Assembly (NCBI GenBank): GCA_002683825.1
Contig: NYUD01000011.1
Location: forward strand, 62,001-126,000
Origin: Planctomycetota bacterium
GTDB lineage: Bacteria; Planctomycetota; UBA1135; GCA-002686595
Direction: 5' to 3'
Length of the DNA stretch: 64,000 nucleotides
The position numbers were made by a program, and so were the translations under genes. How positions within the stretch are numbered: position 1 is the first letter of the stretch; each line of letters opens with the position of its first letter. Below the pieces are notes generated by a model. That model was not told the origin of the DNA. It was given only the letters and a program-made list of their open reading frames with translations, and did not search any database. Of the stretch, positions 37,517 to 48,782 are shown piece by piece.

Positions 37517-40510
37517 CTACGGTTTCAGAACGATCCCCTCGCCTGTCCGCCCGCTCAGCTTGATGACCAACGGCTTCTCCGTTCGAAGATGCACGACGAA
37601 CTCGGTGCGCTCGAGCGGAGCCTGACCGGCAAGCCAATCCCAGTCGAGCTTCCCTTCACCCAGGGTGGGATTCACCGTGAAGTATCCCACGCCGCTGGAA
37701 GTCAGGTTCTGGAAGAAGTGGGTGCCCTGTGACGGCGCAACCCTCAGATCCTCGAAGCCCGATTCCACGATGATCCGCGCGCCTGAAATCTGGTTCCAGC
37801 TGACCGGAATCCCAAGTCGCGGGTCGGAAGACCCCCAGCGCCCCACACCGATCAGGAGATAGGGGCGTCCCCCTTTGCGCAGCAGGGCATCGAACTTCGC
37901 GACCTGCTGAGCTACATCCTGGGTGCGCATGCGATCGAAGGACGACAAGTCGATGGCGACGATGTCGTGGACCCCTTCGATCAGGCCGTTGCCCAGAACC
38001 TTGTTGCTACGGCAGAGAACCTCTTCCGCAGCCACATCACCAATGGCAACCTCCTCGGTCTCCGCCGAAAGCGCCAGGGGCCGCAGTTGCAGAAACGCAA
38101 ACTGCGATTTGCGAGCCGTCTTGCCCGGCCCGCTCACCCCCAGGTTTCCTGCAAACTCGATCTCGACGGGGCCTCCCGTTCCCTCACTGCAACGGTCCAG
38201 GAGCGCCGATAGGATCCGGGCGAGGGGGTAGATTTCGTGCTTCAACACCTGCGCAAAACTCACCAGGCGAACTCCCGACCGCGAGATACCGTCTACGATC
38301 CGGTCGTCATCGGGCAGGAAGGTCGACCCCAGCCAGGCCAGGGGCCCATCCTCTTCCGCCATCTCGAGTGGGTAGGAACGCATCCCGGCTCCGAGCCCAC
38401 GGCCGGTCTCCCAGGTCAGATCAAGGGCGATGAATTCGCGTTGCGAGTTCTCGAGCGCGTCCGCGACGGACGAGAAGCGCACCAGCTGGCGCGGATGCTT
38501 CGGACAGAAGCGCAAAGCCGTGCCGCCGCCGACAACGGTCCGCCCCAATCCTAGCGCTACCACCGCCACCCCATCCTCGGCCCGATGTCCGGGTTCGGGA
38601 TAGAAGTTGTGCGAGCGGGCGACCCCAGCGAAGTCCGGATAGAAGGTGTCTCCGTGTTGCTGCCCCACCAGCTGCTGGATCATCACGCCCATTTTCTCCT
38701 CTTCCAAACGGTAGGAGGTCATGGCGAGATAGCTCTTCGCTTGCTGGGTGAAGGCGGAGGCGTAGACGTGCTTGACGGCGCTCTCGAGCTGGAAAACGCG
38801 CGCCTCCAGTTCGTAGGAATTGTTGGGCAACATCAGGGTGTCGTACACACCCGCAAAGGGCTGCGAAACCGAATCTTCCAGCAGGCTCGAGGAGCGCACG
38901 GCGAGCGGGTACTGAACCCGCTGAAGGAAGGCCCGTAGCGCTAAACTGGGATCGTGCGGGAACGGCGCACGTTGAAAATGCATCGCGACCGCCTCGTCAT
39001 CCTTGGATGAAAGGGCGAAGTCATGAATGCGCTCGAATTTCAGAAACTCATCGTAGGTCTGGGTTCCGAGAACGACCGAAGGGGGAACAAGCAGATCGAC
39101 GCCGGGAAAGAGTTCCTCGTGTTCCATGTCCCGCAGAATGCGGTTGGCGAAGGCCACACCCCGCGCCTTGCCGCCGATCGATCCCCCGCCGATACGCGTG
39201 ATAGTGACTTCCGGTTGAAAGCGCGTGCGGTCGAAATCGGCGATCACCGTGCGGTGTCTCTCGAGCCTATATTCCTCGATCTTTTGCACGAGCACCTGAC
39301 GCAGTTCTTCGATGTCGTCGAAGGTGCCGACCTGGTGCGGTTCCAGGCGCTCGGCCAGGACGAATTCCGTGCGCGCCTTGAGCCAATTGGAAAAGTGGTT
39401 CAACTCACCGTGATAGCCGACGCTAGCGGACGGCACACTCTTCAGTTTCTCGGCGAGCGACTTCAAACCGTGGGCTCGCCCGACCTCAACGCCGTTGGGA
39501 AGCCGGAAGATGAAGTCACCGAAACCGAAGCGTTCGGTCAGAAGCTCCTGAAGGTCGTGCAACAGGAGAGGGGATCCCTTCGTCAGAAACGAAGCGCCCA
39601 GTCTGCGCGCCTGTTCCCCGTTTTTCTCATCACTGGACTGCAAGACAAGCCGTAGGTCGGGACGTAACCCGCGGGCGCGCTGGCACAGATTGAGACCCGC
39701 CTGGGGATCCGAGACGCCGTCCCGGGGGAACTGGAAATCCGAGATGATCCCCAACACGTGTTTCTGATACCGCTCAAAGTACCCCCAGGCTTCCTCGTAG
39801 TGATTGCACAGAAGGACCTTGGAGCGCGCGCGCATGCGCAGCATCTTCTGCGACGAATTCAAGTCCTCCGAAAGCAGCTTATGCGTGTGCCTGAACAACT
39901 CGCCGTAAATCGTCGGCAGGAACGAGGAATAGAAACGGATGTTGTCCTCGACCAGGATGATCAGCGGCACCCCCGAAACCTCGATGTCGTTGGCAACGTT
40001 CAGACGATCCTCGAGGCCGAGAATCATCGCCATGATCAGCCGGACGTCCCCCTGGTAGAGAAAAACGCGCTCGAAACAGGAGATGTCGTTGGCCTTGGAG
40101 AATTCATTCAGCTCGCGGCTGGTGTACGCCAGGCCCATGATCGGAGCGGTGCAGCCTTCGCGTAACTTCGCGACGAACTCCGCCGTCGTGTCTCCGCGAA
40201 CACCACAGATGATGAGGTCGAAGCCGTGGTCCCGGGACAGAAGGTCGAAGGCCTCTTTTCCAGTCGAGACCTGGACCAATCTCGGAAGCGTCGACGCGTT
40301 CATTTCGAGGAATTGGCTCTGCAGCGTCTCCTGCAGGTTGCCTTCTTCGGAGAGGATGAACGAATCGTACAGGCTTGAAATCAGCAGAATGCGCCGCACG
40401 CGTTTCTGCATCAGTTCGCTGAAGCCGCCGACGGTGCGAGCGTGCCCCGCTCCTGCACCGCCGCGAGCAGAGCCCGCGACTTGAGATTCGGACTCGCTCG
40501 AAGCGCTCAT
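37517..40510 (-). CDS. PEP/pyruvate-binding (PPDK_N-like) protein with N-terminal pseudo-receiver and receiver domains
   Basis: Receiver-like VPLIILVEDN...GIISDFQFPRDG...VLQSSDE...FLTKG; GGGSIGGKARGVAFANRIL; PLAVRSSSLLEDSVSQPFAGVYDTLML. Confidence 0.85.
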   Translation of the reverse strand: MSASSESESQVAGSARGGAGAGHARTVGGFSELMQKRVRRILLISSLYDSFILSEEGNLQETLQSQFLEMNASTLPRLVQVSTGKEAFDLLSRDHGFDLIICGVRGDTTAEFVAKLREGCTAPIMGLAYTSRELNEFSKANDISCFERVFLYQGDVRLIMAMILGLEDRLNVANDIEVSGVPLIILVEDNIRFYSSFLPTIYGELFRHTHKLLSEDLNSSQKMLRMRARSKVLLCNHYEEAWGYFERYQKHVLGIISDFQFPRDGVSDPQAGLNLCQRARGLRPDLRLVLQSSDEKNGEQARRLGASFLTKGSPLLLHDLQELLTERFGFGDFIFRLPNGVEVGRAHGLKSLAEKLKSVPSASVGYHGELNHFSNWLKARTEFVLAERLEPHQVGTFDDIEELRQVLVQKIEEYRLERHRTVIADFDRTRFQPEVTITRIGGGSIGGKARGVAFANRILRDMEHEELFPGVDLLVPPSVVLGTQTYDEFLKFERIHDFALSSKDDEAVAMHFQRAPFPHDPSLALRAFLQRVQYPLAVRSSSLLEDSVSQPFAGVYDTLMLPNNSYELEARVFQLESAVKHVYASAFTQQAKSYLAMTSYRLEEEKMGVMIQQLVGQQHGDTFYPDFAGVARSHNFYPEPGHRAEDGVAVVALGLGRTVVGGGTALRFCPKHPRQLVRFSSVADALENSQREFIALDLTWETGRGLGAGMRSYPLEMAEEDGPLAWLGSTFLPDDDRIVDGISRSGVRLVSFAQVLKHEIYPLARILSALLDRCSEGTGGPVEIEFAGNLGVSGPGKTARKSQFAFLQLRPLALSAETEEVAIGDVAAEEVLCRSNKVLGNGLIEGVHDIVAIDLSSFDRMRTQDVAQQVAKFDALLRKGGRPYLLIGVGRWGSSDPRLGIPVSWNQISGARIIVESGFEDLRVAPSQGTHFFQNLTSSGVGYFTVNPTLGEGKLDWDWLAGQAPLERTEFVVHLRTEKPLVIKLSGRTGEGIVLKP

Positions 40511-40526
40511 GAGCGAGGCGCGCCGC

Positions 40527-41921
<1,395 letters not shown>

Positions 41922-41981
41922 TTAGCTCGGAGGTGTGAAGAGATCCGAGAATTGCGGGGGAAAAGGCCGAACGTACGGCGG

Positions 41982-42452
41982 TCAGCGGCCAGCCTGCTGG
42001 ACGGCGATGCCGGTCATTTCGAAGCGAGCGCCGCGCAAGAGCGGAGGCGTTCCGATGAAGGCCCTTGCCGGCAGGCCGCTCCTCTGAAAGTAGCTCCGGT
42101 AGATCCCGTTGAACGTGCTGTAAAGCGAGAGGTCCGAAGCGAAGACTTGAACGTGGACCAAGTCGTCCATGCTCATCCCTACCAGGGCGAGTTTGTCCCG
42201 AAAACCATCTAGCATCAGCCGAATTTCGGCTTCGGGATCCTCAGGCGGTTCTCCCGTTCGCGGGTCGATTCCCAGAGTTCCGGCGACATACAACGTGTCG
42301 CCGGCCAAAACGACGTCGCTGAACGGCAAGTCGTCAGAACGCCCCTGGGACTGAATGTGGCGCACCTTCGGATGCCGTTCGAGCACGGCTGCGCACGAGC
42401 CGGAAAGAAACAACCCAAGGACGAGCGGAAGGGCGTGGACGGGGTCTTTCAT
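41982..42452 (-). CDS. exported RidA/YjgF-family protein with lipoprotein-like signal
   Basis: N-terminus MKDPVHALPLVLGLFLSGSCAAV (lipobox LSGSC) followed by RidA-like core VVLAGDTLYVAGTLGIDPRTGE...VHVQVFASDLSLYSTFNGIY. Confidence 0.8.
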   Translation of the reverse strand: MKDPVHALPLVLGLFLSGSCAAVLERHPKVRHIQSQGRSDDLPFSDVVLAGDTLYVAGTLGIDPRTGEPPEDPEAEIRLMLDGFRDKLALVGMSMDDLVHVQVFASDLSLYSTFNGIYRSYFQRSGLPARAFIGTPPLLRGARFEMTGIAVQQAGR

Positions 42453-42582
42453 CGGAGATGGCTTTCGGCGCCGGACACGAGGACGGCCTGGGCTCGCGGA
42501 CCATGGTACCTGGTGGAGCCCGCTCTCCGTAGAGGCAGGGGCCTCTTCCGCCCGAGACTCGCCCGTGGGGTAGTCTTGGATC

Positions 42583-43689
42583 ATGGGAGAAGTCCCAGCT
42601 CCCCAAGCTATTTCCCGACCCCGAATGATCTTCTCATCCGATCCCGCATATTCGCCGACGCACGAAGACTCGATCCCCGCCGTGCGCGGACGCATGGAGG
42701 GGGCCTTCCTCTCCGCATCCCGAGAGGGGCGTCCCGTCTCCCTCATGATCCTCGGAGCCGACGATCTCGAGCAGGCGGCGGATCGCGAAGATTCCGGGGA
42801 GGAGGCTCTGATGGAGGCGTTGCGCGCGCGACTCGAAGTCGCGCTGGAGGGTCGCGATGTTCCTATCCACGTCTACGCCGAGGGCGCCCACATCGTCGCT
42901 CTACTGGAAATGCCCCTGGCGGAGGCCGAAGCCGTCGGGCACGAAATCGTCCTCAAAACGAAGCGTCTCCCCTTCGACGGCCGCAGCGTCCGCCTGGCGC
43001 TCAGCGCCGGATTGGCGGAAAACCGCACGGAAATCGAACTCTTCTTCGAAACCCTGATCCTCGTGGCCGAGGAAGGCCTGGCAGTGGCACGGGCTCGCGG
43101 CGGTGGATGCTGCGTACACACCATGCTCTATCACTCCCTTCAGGAGATGAAGGAACGCGACGAGGGCGATTTCGCCGACAGCCCCAAGGCCTCCCGCCAA
43201 CCCGCGAAGACAGTCCACTCCCCCCGGCCGACGCAACACTCCAAGGAGCCCGCCCCAGCCCCCCGTACCCTCACTCTGAACGGGGAGATCGGCGCCGAGG
43301 AGGAGATTCGCAGGCGGGCCACGACCCTCGCCGAAGCGATGGCCGCCGACGCGGTGGCCGATATCCAAGAGGAGTTCGAGAAGCGCCTGAACGAGGCGCG
43401 CAAGGAGCTGGAACTCTCGGAAGGCTCACCGGAAAGCATCGAGCTGCTTCGGCTTCGAATCAGAAAGCTCTCGGAGTCCCTGGGAAAGACCGAAGAACGC
43501 CTCGCCCATGTGTGCAGGATGAAGGGACTCGACACCGGTATCTCCTCGATTTATCGGGAAGTTCAAGGTCTTTCGGACAGCGACAGCAACCAATCGGTGA
43601 AAAAGGAGATGATGAAGGGCATCTTCCTGGCCAATCTGGCGATGCAGCACGAGGCAGGCCTGGGCCGAAAACCGTTCTCCCCCGTTTGA
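42583..43689 (+). CDS. degenerate GGDEF-like protein with C-terminal helical region
   Basis: MEGAFLSASREGRPVSLMILGADDLEQA, sign-off-like AEEGLAVARARGGGCCV, but VYAEGAHIVAL where GGDEF is expected; start could also be 42625. Confidence 0.6.
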   Translation: MGEVPAPQAISRPRMIFSSDPAYSPTHEDSIPAVRGRMEGAFLSASREGRPVSLMILGADDLEQAADREDSGEEALMEALRARLEVALEGRDVPIHVYAEGAHIVALLEMPLAEAEAVGHEIVLKTKRLPFDGRSVRLALSAGLAENRTEIELFFETLILVAEEGLAVARARGGGCCVHTMLYHSLQEMKERDEGDFADSPKASRQPAKTVHSPRPTQHSKEPAPAPRTLTLNGEIGAEEEIRRRATTLAEAMAADAVADIQEEFEKRLNEARKELELSEGSPESIELLRLRIRKLSESLGKTEERLAHVCRMKGLDTGISSIYREVQGLSDSDSNQSVKKEMMKGIFLANLAMQHEAGLGRKPFSPV

Positions 43690-43734
43690 TCCGGCGGCCC
43701 GTTCGCTATTTTGGAGGACTCTGGAGACTCCAAA

Positions 43735-45483
43735 ATGCTCATCCTTCTCCTCCCGTTTCTGCTCGCCGGCGGCGAAGAATCACCCGTCCAGGGTCCGGCC
43801 CGGCGCCCCAAACTCGTGGTGCAGATCACGATCGATCAGTTGCGGGCGGATTTCCTGCCACGTTTCAAGGAACGCTTCGGCACCCACGGCTTGCGATACC
43901 TGATGGAACACGGGGTGGACTTCCGGGATGCCCGGTACGCGCACGCCACCACGTTCACTGCCGTGGGACATGCGACCCTGTTCACCGGAGCTCATCCGGA
44001 AGGGCATGGGATCGTGGGAAATTACTGGCTGGACCGCACGACCAACACGCAGGTGTACTGCGTGGACGACGCTCTGCACGCAAGGAGCGCGCGCAACCTG
44101 CTCTCCAGCACGATCGGCGATGAACTCGTGCTGTCTTCGCCGAAATCCAAGGTGTTCAGTGCTTCCTTCAAGGATCGCGGAGCCATCCTTCCCGGCGGCA
44201 AGCGCGGCAAGGCCTTCTGGTACGACCGGGACACCGGGTCGTTTCGCTCAAGCACCGCTTATTATCCCGAGCACCTACCGTCGTGGGTCGTGGCCTGGAA
44301 CGAAGCGGGACGAGCCGTGGGGCTGGCGGGACGTGAATGGGGTTTGTTGCGCAATCCCTTTTCCTACGCCGCCCTCGAACGCGACGACCGACAGGGCGAG
44401 CGGCCGCCGCCGGGATTCGAACGCACGTTTCCGCACGCTCTGCCCTCCGAGAAGGCCGATCTCTTTCGGTTGCTGCCTTTTACTCCGTTCGGAGACGAGC
44501 TCCTTCTGGACTTCGTGCTCGAACTGATCGACCAGGAGAAGCTCGGTCAACGCGGCGTCACGGACATGCTGGCGATCAGCTTCTCGTGCTCCGACTACAT
44601 CGGACACGCCTTCGGACCGAACAGCCTGGAGGCGGAGGATAACCTGTTTCGGCTGGACGAGACGCTCTCGCAGTTGCTCTTGACTCTCCAGGAGAGGGTC
44701 GGCCTGGAGAACTGCCTCATCGTCCTATCGTCGGACCACGGCGTCGATTCGATCCCCGAAGAACGCCACCTACTAAGCTGCGACAGCAAGCTGAACGACG
44801 AAGCCTGGGTGGCCCGATCGACGAACGAGCGCGAAACCTTCCTCAAGCACGTTGACTCGGGGGTCGCATGCTGCGAAGCCGGACGTCACTACCCGGACGA
44901 TTGGATCACAGAGGTCAATCGCAAACTCTGCAAGCGCTGGAACCTCGAAGATGGCACGCGACCACTGCTCGGTTTCTGGAACCCCTCGGTATACCTCAAC
45001 GAGAATTGGTTTGCGGAGCAGACGCTCGAACGCAATCTGATCGAGAAGATCGTTGCAGCCGAATTGCGCCGGATCCCGGGAATCGCCTTCGTGCTGGAAA
45101 AACACCGTCTACAGCAAGGCGCGACGCCGCGCTCCGAGTGGGTCGCGATGGTCGAACGCAGCTTTCACGACTCCCGCTCGGGGGACTGGATCCTGGTCCA
45201 GGAGCCCTTCTGGTTCCTCAATCCCGTCCCGAACAAGTACGCGGCCATGCACGGCTCACCGTACTCCTACGACACCCAGGTGCCGGTCCTGATCGCGGGT
45301 GCGGGCATCGCTCCCGCTGTCGTGCATCGACGGATCGGACCGGAAGACATCGCCCCAACCATCGCCGTCATCCTGGGCATCCAGCTCCCCTCGGCCAGTG
45401 TCGGGCACGTGCTGATCGAAGCGGTACCGGGCGAGGAAGAGGTGCGCCGACGCGCGCTGGAGGCCAACTGGCGCAAGCGCTAG
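43735..45483 (+). CDS. PafA-like alkaline phosphatase-family protein
   Basis: LVVQITIDQLRADFLPRF, HATTFTAVGHATLFTGAHPEGHGIVGN, LSSDHGVDSIPE, ISFSCSDYIGHAFGPNS. Confidence 0.9.
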   Translation: MLILLLPFLLAGGEESPVQGPARRPKLVVQITIDQLRADFLPRFKERFGTHGLRYLMEHGVDFRDARYAHATTFTAVGHATLFTGAHPEGHGIVGNYWLDRTTNTQVYCVDDALHARSARNLLSSTIGDELVLSSPKSKVFSASFKDRGAILPGGKRGKAFWYDRDTGSFRSSTAYYPEHLPSWVVAWNEAGRAVGLAGREWGLLRNPFSYAALERDDRQGERPPPGFERTFPHALPSEKADLFRLLPFTPFGDELLLDFVLELIDQEKLGQRGVTDMLAISFSCSDYIGHAFGPNSLEAEDNLFRLDETLSQLLLTLQERVGLENCLIVLSSDHGVDSIPEERHLLSCDSKLNDEAWVARSTNERETFLKHVDSGVACCEAGRHYPDDWITEVNRKLCKRWNLEDGTRPLLGFWNPSVYLNENWFAEQTLERNLIEKIVAAELRRIPGIAFVLEKHRLQQGATPRSEWVAMVERSFHDSRSGDWILVQEPFWFLNPVPNKYAAMHGSPYSYDTQVPVLIAGAGIAPAVVHRRIGPEDIAPTIAVILGIQLPSASVGHVLIEAVPGEEEVRRRALEANWRKR

Positions 45484-45565
45484 TACGCCGTGGCGCGCCG
45501 GGTTCGGTTCTCGGCGTTGTGGGCGTGGTGGGTGGAAGATGGCGAAAAGTCGCCTCCCCGGCTCC

Positions 45566-47524
45566 TCAGCGAGGGTCCTTGATGGACTCCGTCTTCTCCT
45601 TCGGTGCGGGCCAGGGATGCCCCAGCCAATCTGCGTAGACCGCCTTCTGCGAGTCGGTCGGCTCATCGACGCGCTTCACGGACCAGCTGCCATCGGGCTT
45701 GCCGGCCAGGGAGACCTCGATCTCGAGCAGCTCATCCCGGCGCAGCAGGTGCAGTGTGACGAGATCGCCGGGCTGCATGCGCTCGAGACGCTTGTCCAGC
45801 CTTCCCGAACGCAGACGCCTGCGGTTCAGTGTGATGATCTCATCGCCCGCGAGAATGCCCGCCTTGTAGGCGGGTCCATCGGAAAAAACGCTTTGCACGA
45901 TGGCGCCGCCGCCGGCCGATCTCAGACGCACGCCGAGACTGGCCTTCAACGCCACCTTCTGCGATGAGGAAGGGGACTTCGTGTCCTCCTCGGAGACGGA
46001 GTCCGCCTCGCCCCCCGCTTCCGCCTCGGGCTTCACGTCGGGCTCTTCACCGAGTTTTTCACCGGGCTTGAACCAAAGTTCGAGGCCCGCGGTCATCAGT
46101 GCCGCTTCCAAAGCAAGCGTCTGTGTGCCTTCGATGCAGTCGTCGAAGAACCGGCGGAAAGAAGAACTGGAATGGCGCTCCAAGGTCGCGACCAAATCGT
46201 CTGTCGTATAGCCCGGACCGCCCAATGGGAAGCGCTCGTACATATCCCGCATGACCGTATCCAGCGAAGCTCTGTTTTCGGTCCGACGGCGAACCTCGAG
46301 GTCCAGCAGGAGACACGCCAACGCCCCCTTGCTGTAGAAGGACACTTCCGAGTTCACATCGTCGGCGGAGCGCTTGTTGAATTTCGTCCAGGCATCGAAG
46401 GACGAGGCCGCCAGGCTCTGCACCCGCGCTCCCGGCAACGTGCGCTCTGAATTCACAGCTCGCCCGATCGAGTCGATGTAGCTCTTCTCCTTCGTCAAAC
46501 CCGCCCGCACGAGCGAGAGGCGGCCGTAGTAGCTCGTCCCACCCTCGGCGACCCAAAGGAGGTCGGTGTAGTTCTCGCGTTCGTAGTCGTAGGGGTGGAG
46601 CCCGGCCGGTCGCAGCTGCTTCACGTTCCAGGTGTGGAAGAACTCGTGTGCGACCAACCCCAAAAAGCCCTTGTAAGGGTCGTCGTTGCTGAAGCTGGCC
46701 TCCAGGGCGGAAGCCGAGGTCTGCATGATGGTGGAGTTCAGATGCTCGGTCCCTCCTCCACCGACACCGACGTGCGTCAGAAAAACGTAGCGAGAGCACG
46801 GAACCTCTCCGAAGACCGCCGCCTGGGCCTCGATGATCTTCGTGAAGTCCCGCTCGAGACGCCCGGAATCGAGCTCGATTCCGGGGGGCCAGATGACGAT
46901 TTCATAATCGGTGTCGGCCACCCGAAATTCGTACCGATCGTGAAGCCCGATCTCCAGGGGTGAATCGACGAGGACATCGTAGTTCGCGGCGAAGTAATCT
47001 CCGTTGCCAAGGAGCCGGAGTCCGGTTGCCACCTCCCAACCCTCGGGCGCATGGTCGATATGGACGCGGACGGGCGCATTGCGCATAGACGGGGAGTACA
47101 TGAAGACGGACGACCCGGATAGGAAGGCGTGCGTGGAGTCAGCATGTCGCGTTCGATCGCCGATCGAGTTGGCGTAGATCCGATAGCCGAGGTGGACTAC
47201 TTCCGCACCGTTGGGAGCGATGACCCAGGTGGCCTTGGCCGTCTTCTTGATCGACAGGGATTCTCCATGGGGGTCGCTGGCCCGCACATCCCGCACGCCC
47301 CCCACCGTGTCGAGAATCTCATAGCGCCCCGGCCTCCAGGCGGGCAGGAGAACCTCCAGACGCTCGATGCCCGCAGCAGGAAGATCGATATGGATCGACA
47401 CCATCTGCGCATGGGCGTCCTGCAACCCGATCCTGTAAACAACCTCTTCCGTCTGCACGATCGAGGTCATGGACAGACAGGCCACACAGCAGGGAAGCCA
47501 CGACAGTAGAAGCGCCTTTCTCAT
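45566..47524 (-). CDS. M61-family metallopeptidase with PDZ domain
   Basis: VAHEFFHTWNVKQLRP (HExxH), WVAEGGTSYYG, C-terminal PDZ; signal peptide MRKALLLSWLPCCVACLS. Confidence 0.92.
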   Translation of the reverse strand: MRKALLLSWLPCCVACLSMTSIVQTEEVVYRIGLQDAHAQMVSIHIDLPAAGIERLEVLLPAWRPGRYEILDTVGGVRDVRASDPHGESLSIKKTAKATWVIAPNGAEVVHLGYRIYANSIGDRTRHADSTHAFLSGSSVFMYSPSMRNAPVRVHIDHAPEGWEVATGLRLLGNGDYFAANYDVLVDSPLEIGLHDRYEFRVADTDYEIVIWPPGIELDSGRLERDFTKIIEAQAAVFGEVPCSRYVFLTHVGVGGGGTEHLNSTIMQTSASALEASFSNDDPYKGFLGLVAHEFFHTWNVKQLRPAGLHPYDYERENYTDLLWVAEGGTSYYGRLSLVRAGLTKEKSYIDSIGRAVNSERTLPGARVQSLAASSFDAWTKFNKRSADDVNSEVSFYSKGALACLLLDLEVRRRTENRASLDTVMRDMYERFPLGGPGYTTDDLVATLERHSSSSFRRFFDDCIEGTQTLALEAALMTAGLELWFKPGEKLGEEPDVKPEAEAGGEADSVSEEDTKSPSSSQKVALKASLGVRLRSAGGGAIVQSVFSDGPAYKAGILAGDEIITLNRRRLRSGRLDKRLERMQPGDLVTLHLLRRDELLEIEVSLAGKPDGSWSVKRVDEPTDSQKAVYADWLGHPWPAPKEKTESIKDPR

Positions 47525-47546
47525 GGACACGTTATAAAGGGCCGCG

Positions 47547-48620
47547 ATGTCGGTGCTCATCCCTGCTCTCTCGTTTTTGTTCGTCTCCGCCTGTATCACG
47601 CTGCCGCACCGAGAAAGCTCTCCGGTGCAGCGCATCGCCTTCGGTTCCTGTTTCCAAAGCGACGGTCCTTCTGAGATCTGGGACACGATCGCTGACTACG
47701 ACCCCGAGCTCTTCATCCTCCTCGGCGACAACATCTACGCAGATACCGAAGACATGCAAGTGATGCGTGGCAAGTACGCCCGGCTGGACTCGGTCGAAGG
47801 CTTCGCTCGCCTGCGCACGTCGGCGACGATCCTGGCAACCTGGGACGACCACGACTACGGCGTAAACGACGGCGGGGCGGACTATCCCATGCGGAAGGAA
47901 GCCCAGCAGGTGTTTCTCGATTTCCTGCGCGTACCGAAGGAGAGTGCTCGCCGGAAACGCGAAGGGATCTTCCACGCCCGGATTCTGGGCTCCCCCGGCC
48001 AACGGGTGCAGGTGATCCTCCTGGATACGCGCTACTTCCGCGGACCGTTGATGCTCCGAGCGAAGCGTTCGAACCCGGCCCTGGGAACGGGCGGACCCTA
48101 TCGACCGAACACCGATCCCGAGGTCACCGTGCTGGGTGAGGCGCAGTGGAAGTGGCTCGAAGACGAGCTACGCAAACCCGCGGAGCTACGGATCCTCGCC
48201 TCTTCGATACAACTGGCCGCGGAAGACCACGCTTGGGAAGCGTGGATAAATTTTCCTCTGGAGCGCAAACGGCTCCTGGAAACGATCCGTGGAACCGGAG
48301 CCGAGGGCGTGATCGCTATATCGGGCGACCGTCACAAGGCCGAAATATCGATTTTAGATCCTGCGCGTGCGAAACCCGGCTCGGCCGTCGATACGGGCTA
48401 CCCCTTGATCGATGTCACTTCGAGCAGCCTGAACAGACCTTCGACCTGGTACAACGAGGTCAATCGGCACCGGGTCGGTTCTGTCTATCACGCTGAGAAC
48501 TTCGGAACGATCGAGGTCGATTGGAAGTCCGCCGGCCTCGTGCTGGCGATTCGCTCGCTCGCAGGCGCGGAGGTCATTCGTTACGAGGTTTCGCTGCACG
48601 ACCTCGCCCGGCGCGAATAA
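47547..48620 (+). CDS. PhoD-like alkaline phosphatase/phosphodiesterase
   Basis: RIAFGSCFQ, FILLGDNIYAD, LATWDDHDYGVNDGG, VILLDTRYFRG, AISGDRHKAEIS. Confidence 0.9.
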   Translation: MSVLIPALSFLFVSACITLPHRESSPVQRIAFGSCFQSDGPSEIWDTIADYDPELFILLGDNIYADTEDMQVMRGKYARLDSVEGFARLRTSATILATWDDHDYGVNDGGADYPMRKEAQQVFLDFLRVPKESARRKREGIFHARILGSPGQRVQVILLDTRYFRGPLMLRAKRSNPALGTGGPYRPNTDPEVTVLGEAQWKWLEDELRKPAELRILASSIQLAAEDHAWEAWINFPLERKRLLETIRGTGAEGVIAISGDRHKAEISILDPARAKPGSAVDTGYPLIDVTSSSLNRPSTWYNEVNRHRVGSVYHAENFGTIEVDWKSAGLVLAIRSLAGAEVIRYEVSLHDLARRE

Positions 48621-48782
48621 ACGCGCAAAGCTTTCGCACACCGCGCGATCCCGGGAGAAGCGCTTTCCCGGCGCGATGACCACTCACTGTAAACACGACA
48701 GCAAGCCACCGGGTGGCCAGGCCACGCCCTCGGAGGGAGCCTATAGTTGAGAGTGGGACCTCCCTTCGCTGCGCTCGCAACC

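Noticed and set aside
42357-44123. 588-aa plus-strand ORF overlapping RidA, GGDEF-like and PafA-like genes
   Set aside because: Arg/Gly/Pro-rich out-of-frame translation; overlapping frames have recognisable domains.
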